A stretch of DNA of 26,570 nt from CAZILN01 sp964540005 (lineage in GTDB: Bacteria > Bacteroidota > Bacteroidia > Bacteroidales > SM23-62), in contig CAZILN010000321.1 of the NCBI GenBank assembly GCA_964540005.1, positions 1-26,570 of the forward strand, written 5' to 3'. Of the stretch, positions 22,986 through 26,570 are shown in pieces (position 1 is the first letter of the stretch; every line of letters begins with the position of its first letter). Both the position numbers and the translations under genes were made by a program. The notes beneath the pieces were generated by a model that saw only the letters and a program-made list of their open reading frames with translations, was not told the origin of the DNA and made no database searches.

Positions 22986-25900
22986 ATGAAAAATACAATT
23001 CTCCTTAAAAAGGTTATCAATTCAGCAGCAGGCATACTGATATCAAAGATGAGCAGATCATTCCGCTTATTTGTCTTGCTTGCTTCTGTGGGGGCACTCT
23101 CTTCAGGACAAATTCATGCCCAGTATTCAGTGTTACAGGATTTTATTGTTAGTAACGATTCATTATCCTATCCAACAAGCGAGATGGTTACTGACTTAAG
23201 CTTTTTCTATGGCACTGTTTTAGGTGGCGGGGCAAATGGGAACGGATATCTGTTCAGGATCAATATAGATGGTACCGGGTTTGTAAATTTGTTTGACTTT
23301 GATGAAACCAATATTGATAGTAATAACACTTCGGTCTCATTAACAATTGTCGGATCAACCATATACGGCATTGCTGATAAGGGAGGCGCTTCAGGATCCG
23401 GGATGATTTTTATAATCAAAACTGACGGTACCGGATTTACTAAACTTCATGATTTTGACTACACAAATGGGAGTAATCCATCCGGAAGGCTGACAGTTGT
23501 AAATTCCGATTTAATCGGAACAACTTTAAACGGAGGAAGTAATAATGCGGGAATTATATATAAGTATAGCATAAACGGAAACACCTTCCAGAAGATTTTC
23601 GATTTTGATAGTATAAATGGAGCTAATCCAACAGGAGGGCTTCTTCTGTCAGGTTCTTCACTGTATGGTCTGACCAGTAATGGGGGACTTAATGGTGATG
23701 GGGTACTTTACAGGATAGATCCAGACGGATCAGGATTTGAGAACCTCCATAATTTTACTGAAGCAACCGGTTTCCGGCCGCTGGGATCGCTGATCCGGAT
23801 CGGCTCATTCTTTTACGGGACCACCTCTTCGGGGGGGGAGAACCTGATGGGGAATGTGTTCCGGACCAGAACCACGGGTATGAATTATGAACCAGTTGCC
23901 AGTTTTGATGGCTCCAACGGGAATTCTCCACGGGCCACCCTGAGACTGGTTGAAAACCGGATTTACGGGACGACTTATCGCGGTGGTTCAAATGACCTGG
24001 GAGTTCTTTTTTCTGTTTATGCGGACAGACCCGGACACCAGGTTCTATACCATTTCAACGACAGCAGCGGGCATAATCCGGTGAGTGCAGTTATTGGCGG
24101 TACGGGATCACAACTTTTCGGTACTACAACCCGGGGCGGGACAAATGCAGGAGGTGTATTGTTTGATTATGAAACTGGCTATCCAACCTCACAGGCTTCT
24201 TACCTCAATTTCTATTTTATTCAGCCAGGCCAGATGAGCTTAAGCTGGAATCCGGGGGATGGAGATTCCTCTATTGTTTTTATGAAAAAGGATAGTGCCG
24301 GTAGTGCATATCCCATGGATGGCATAACTTATTTTGCCAGTACACAATTTGGCCAGGGTAGTGAAATTGATAGCTCAGGATGGTATTGTGTATACAATGG
24401 TATAAGTATGAGTGATACAATAACCAACCTGGAACCCAATACAGATTATTGGACTTTGGTTTTTACATATAACGGAGGCGCCGGAAATGAAAAATACCTT
24501 ATTTCCATCTCGGATGAAAATATTGAGGATCAGGCTACCAAACCTGGTGTGGCAGGCGTTATCGAGGCTACATCACCCGATGGAGCCTATGCAACCAGTT
24601 TTTCCTACATCCGTAATATTGCTGCAGATGGGGGTATACCTATGATTTCACATGGGGTTTGCTGGGCTACACATCCCTTACCAACACTGGCCGACAACGT
24701 TCATATTGATGGTTCAGATATCGGATTATTTAATACCCTCATAGGGAATCTGAAACCAAACACGGATTATTGGGTACGTACCTTTTTGCTTTACCCTTCT
24801 GACACAATTTATGATGAAGTATTTACATTCAAGACACGGAGCGTCGAATCATCAATATTCATTGCGAGAGACAGGCTGATTATTCCGCTTTATAATTATG
24901 GATTTGCCGCCGGTCCGAATAACTGGTTATTCGGAAGCATTGCCGGGGGGGATGCCAACAAAGGGACTGAGATTGGTGATCAGCAACAAATGAATTTGCT
25001 CCAGAATTATGAGTTAACTCCGGAGAACCCGGATAACACTGGCAAATGGAATGCCATGTATGACGGTATTGCCTGGTGCAATGACGCAATCATTGCGGTG
25101 AACGATAGTCTCGCCCTCGACCCATTTGCCAGAGAACCCATACTGGCTGAACTCAGCTTTCTGAGGGCTTTTTACTATTTCGAACTGATCAAGGTTTTCG
25201 GACCGCATCTGCCCTGGATCGATGAGACTAATATGTTCCACGATTCGCCTGTTCCAAATGATAGCCCTATCTGGAGCCAGGTGGAAAATGATTTCCTGTA
25301 TTCCATCAATGGCCTTCCTGATGTTACCTATTGGGGCGGTCCGGTGAATGTCTGGGCTGCCAAGGCTTTTTATGCCAAACTGCTTCTTTATCAGAAGAGA
25401 TATGCAGAAGCTAAAGCCCTGTTCGACGATGTGATCACAAACGGGAAAACCAGCGGGGGAGAAAATTATGCGCTGCTTGGTAATTTTGAAGATAATTTTA
25501 ATATACTTTTCAACAACAGCTCAGAATCGGTATTTGCACAGCAAGCCTTTGTGGACGAGGATATGAACAACATTAAAGCCAATCCGGGCTACATGCTGGC
25601 CTATCCACACGGAGGTGGGGCTCCCGGAGGATGCTGCGGTTTTTTCCAGCCTTCTCAAAGCCTGGTGAACTCTTTCAAGGTTGATACCAGCGGGTTGCCA
25701 CTGTTTGACCCTTTACACGACACCTTTCCTTTTAACCTGGTTGACCTTAAAAATGATGAGGGTATCCTGTCCGGGGATCCTTATACGCCGGATACGGTAA
25801 CTCCCATCGATCCGCGTCTGGACTGGACTGTAGGCCGGCGTGGAATTCCATACCTCGACTGGGGTATCCATCCGGGTTACGACTGGATCAGAGACCAGCA

Positions 25901-26570
25901 ATACGGTGGCCCCTATGCACCCATAAAAAATGTTTACAGACAGGATGATGAATGGTCTGGCCGTACAGGCATGGTTGCCGGTTGGGCCCCGGGGAGTGAG
26001 CTTAACCATAACATGATGCGCTTTGCCGATGTTTTGCTCATGGCAGCCGAATGTGAAGTTGAACTGGACGATCTGAATGCTGCACTCACCTATGTGAACC
26101 AGGTGAGGAGCCGTGCAGGAAATTCCCGTGTGCAAAACGGTCCTAAGGATGCAGCAAATTATCAGATAGGAACTTATTCAAGCTTCCCGGACCAGCAGTT
26201 TGCCAGGGAGGCAATTCGTTTCGAGCGTAAGCTTGAACTGGCCATGGAGGGCCATCGTTTCTTCGACCTTGCACGATGGGGCGGAGACTATGCAGAAAAA
26301 GAATTGAATTCGGGGTATCTTGCTCATGAATCGACTCTCAGGACGCAATTTGCCGGTGCCGTGTTTGATACATGCCAGCAGTATTTTACCATTCCCCAAT
26401 CTGTAACTCTTTATCTTCCTAAAACAAAGAACCTTAGCGATACAGCTTTCAAACTTTATGCCACCAGTCTTTCCGGCCTGCCAGTTAGTTTCAGTACAAG
26501 CGATACCACCGTGGTGAAGATTATAGGAGATTCACTTTATATCGTAGGTATGGGAGAAGCTGCTGTTACA
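22986..26570 (+). CDS. GloVer-repeat / Fn3 / SusD(RagB) / Ig-like fusion protein, open at window edge
   Basis: A single frame of 1195 codons without a stop, cut by the window end. ATG 22986 is possible; ATG 23049 (codon 22) gives a cleaner signal peptide (MSRSFRLFVLLASVGALSSG). Residues 48-395: about seven GloVer-type repeats of roughly 50 residues (pattern LYG-T--GG-N--G--F-I--DG-GF---F, with FDFDSINGANPTGGLLL). Residues about 405-515 and 517-617: two Fn3-like domains (LEPNTDYWTLVF; LKPNTDYWVRTF). Residues about 620-1138: SusD/RagB (NNWLFGSIAGGDANKGTE, ILAELSFLRAFYYFELIKVF, MMRFADVLLMAAECE, AMEGHRFFDLARWG, QYFTIPQ). From 1139: an Ig-like domain (SGLPVSFSTSDTTVVKI). SusD normally is a free lipoprotein that lids a SusC porin and binds glycans; here it has neither lipobox nor visible partner. 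Frame phase was checked at four points. Confidence 0.85.
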   Translation, partial: MKNTILLKKVINSAAGILISKMSRSFRLFVLLASVGALSSGQIHAQYSVLQDFIVSNDSLSYPTSEMVTDLSFFYGTVLGGGANGNGYLFRINIDGTGFVNLFDFDETNIDSNNTSVSLTIVGSTIYGIADKGGASGSGMIFIIKTDGTGFTKLHDFDYTNGSNPSGRLTVVNSDLIGTTLNGGSNNAGIIYKYSINGNTFQKIFDFDSINGANPTGGLLLSGSSLYGLTSNGGLNGDGVLYRIDPDGSGFENLHNFTEATGFRPLGSLIRIGSFFYGTTSSGGENLMGNVFRTRTTGMNYEPVASFDGSNGNSPRATLRLVENRIYGTTYRGGSNDLGVLFSVYADRPGHQVLYHFNDSSGHNPVSAVIGGTGSQLFGTTTRGGTNAGGVLFDYETGYPTSQASYLNFYFIQPGQMSLSWNPGDGDSSIVFMKKDSAGSAYPMDGITYFASTQFGQGSEIDSSGWYCVYNGISMSDTITNLEPNTDYWTLVFTYNGGAGNEKYLISISDENIEDQATKPGVAGVIEATSPDGAYATSFSYIRNIAADGGIPMISHGVCWATHPLPTLADNVHIDGSDIGLFNTLIGNLKPNTDYWVRTFLLYPSDTIYDEVFTFKTRSVESSIFIARDRLIIPLYNYGFAAGPNNWLFGSIAGGDANKGTEIGDQQQMNLLQNYELTPENPDNTGKWNAMYDGIAWCNDAIIAVNDSLALDPFAREPILAELSFLRAFYYFELIKVFGPHLPWIDETNMFHDSPVPNDSPIWSQVENDFLYSINGLPDVTYWGGPVNVWAAKAFYAKLLLYQKRYAEAKALFDDVITNGKTSGGENYALLGNFEDNFNILFNNSSESVFAQQAFVDEDMNNIKANPGYMLAYPHGGGAPGGCCGFFQPSQSLVNSFKVDTSGLPLFDPLHDTFPFNLVDLKNDEGILSGDPYTPDTVTPIDPRLDWTVGRRGIPYLDWGIHPGYDWIRDQQYGGPYAPIKNVYRQDDEWSGRTGMVAGWAPGSELNHNMMRFADVLLMAAECEVELDDLNAALTYVNQVRSRAGNSRVQNGPKDAANYQIGTYSSFPDQQFAREAIRFERKLELAMEGHRFFDLARWGGDYAEKELNSGYLAHESTLRTQFAGAVFDTCQQYFTIPQSVTLYLPKTKNLSDTAFKLYATSLSGLPVSFSTSDTTVVKIIGDSLYIVGMGEAAVT

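Noticed and set aside
22986..26570. Reading the long right-hand region as two genes (a GloVer/Fn3 protein and a separate susD)
   Set aside because: There is no stop codon, frame change or new signal peptide between the Fn3-like and SusD parts; the phase is the same at all points checked.
1..26570. CRISPR arrays, tRNA or rRNA genes, insertion sequences, phage genes
   Set aside because: I found no spaced identical repeats, cloverleaf or rRNA-like sequence, transposase or integrase. A short element could still be missed by eye.

Overview
The window looks like a chromosomal segment from an anaerobic or marine-type member of the Bacteroidota, close in style to Bacteroidales/Marinilabiliales polysaccharide degraders. 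The evidence is a type IX secretion (T9SS) sorting tail on a CotH/lamin-tail protein, a SusD/RagB domain, secreted lipoprotein glycosidases of family GH2, GloVer-type tandem repeats, a TAnnTTTG-like promoter and an almost complete lack of Shine-Dalgarno sites. This placement rests on gene content only.

Layout. (1) 1-159, minus: the DNA-binding N-terminus of a TetR-type regulator that runs off the window. (2) 385-5985, plus: a tight catabolic cassette of IlvD/EDD sugar-acid dehydratase, GntP-type sugar-acid permease, FAH-fold 2-keto-3-deoxy-sugar-acid dehydratase and 2-oxoglutarate-semialdehyde dehydrogenase. Together these give uptake of a pentonate and its conversion to 2-oxoglutarate without phosphorylation (Weimberg-type route). 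(3) 5998-13563, minus: a large secreted CotH-kinase/lamin-tail protein, a ferredoxin-ASKHA activator of corrinoid proteins (RACo-like), an SGNH esterase, a nitrilase-fold amidohydrolase with a short N-terminus, and an atypical extended SDR epimerase. (4) 13709-19368, plus: an ADP-ribosylglycohydrolase-like protein that has lost its middle, a ROK sugar kinase, a beta-mannosidase-like GH2 lipoprotein, a small lipoprotein and a polytopic membrane protein. (5) 19407-22534, minus: a GH2 beta-galactosidase lipoprotein, a decayed TIM-barrel sugar isomerase/epimerase remnant and a possible 40-residue membrane peptide. (6) 22986-26570, plus: one uninterrupted reading frame of at least 1195 codons, open at the window edge.

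That last gene is the most unusual object here. It reads, in a single frame, signal peptide, about seven GloVer repeats, two Fn3-like domains, a nearly complete SusD/RagB nutrient-binding domain without its own lipoprotein signal, and then the start of a bacterial Ig-like domain. SusD proteins are normally free-standing lipoproteins paired with SusC; no SusC is visible here.

A second theme is small-scale gene damage and duplication: a 26-bp tandem duplication that rewrites the end of the semialdehyde dehydrogenase gene, a 21-bp duplication across the permease start, an internally deleted ADP-ribosylglycohydrolase, an isomerase reduced to its two ends, and a nitrilase without its first strand. 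The glycosidases and ROK kinase fit breakdown of mannose- and galactose-containing glycans; the link between these and the pentonate cassette is only proximity. I saw no rRNA, tRNA, CRISPR array or insertion sequence.
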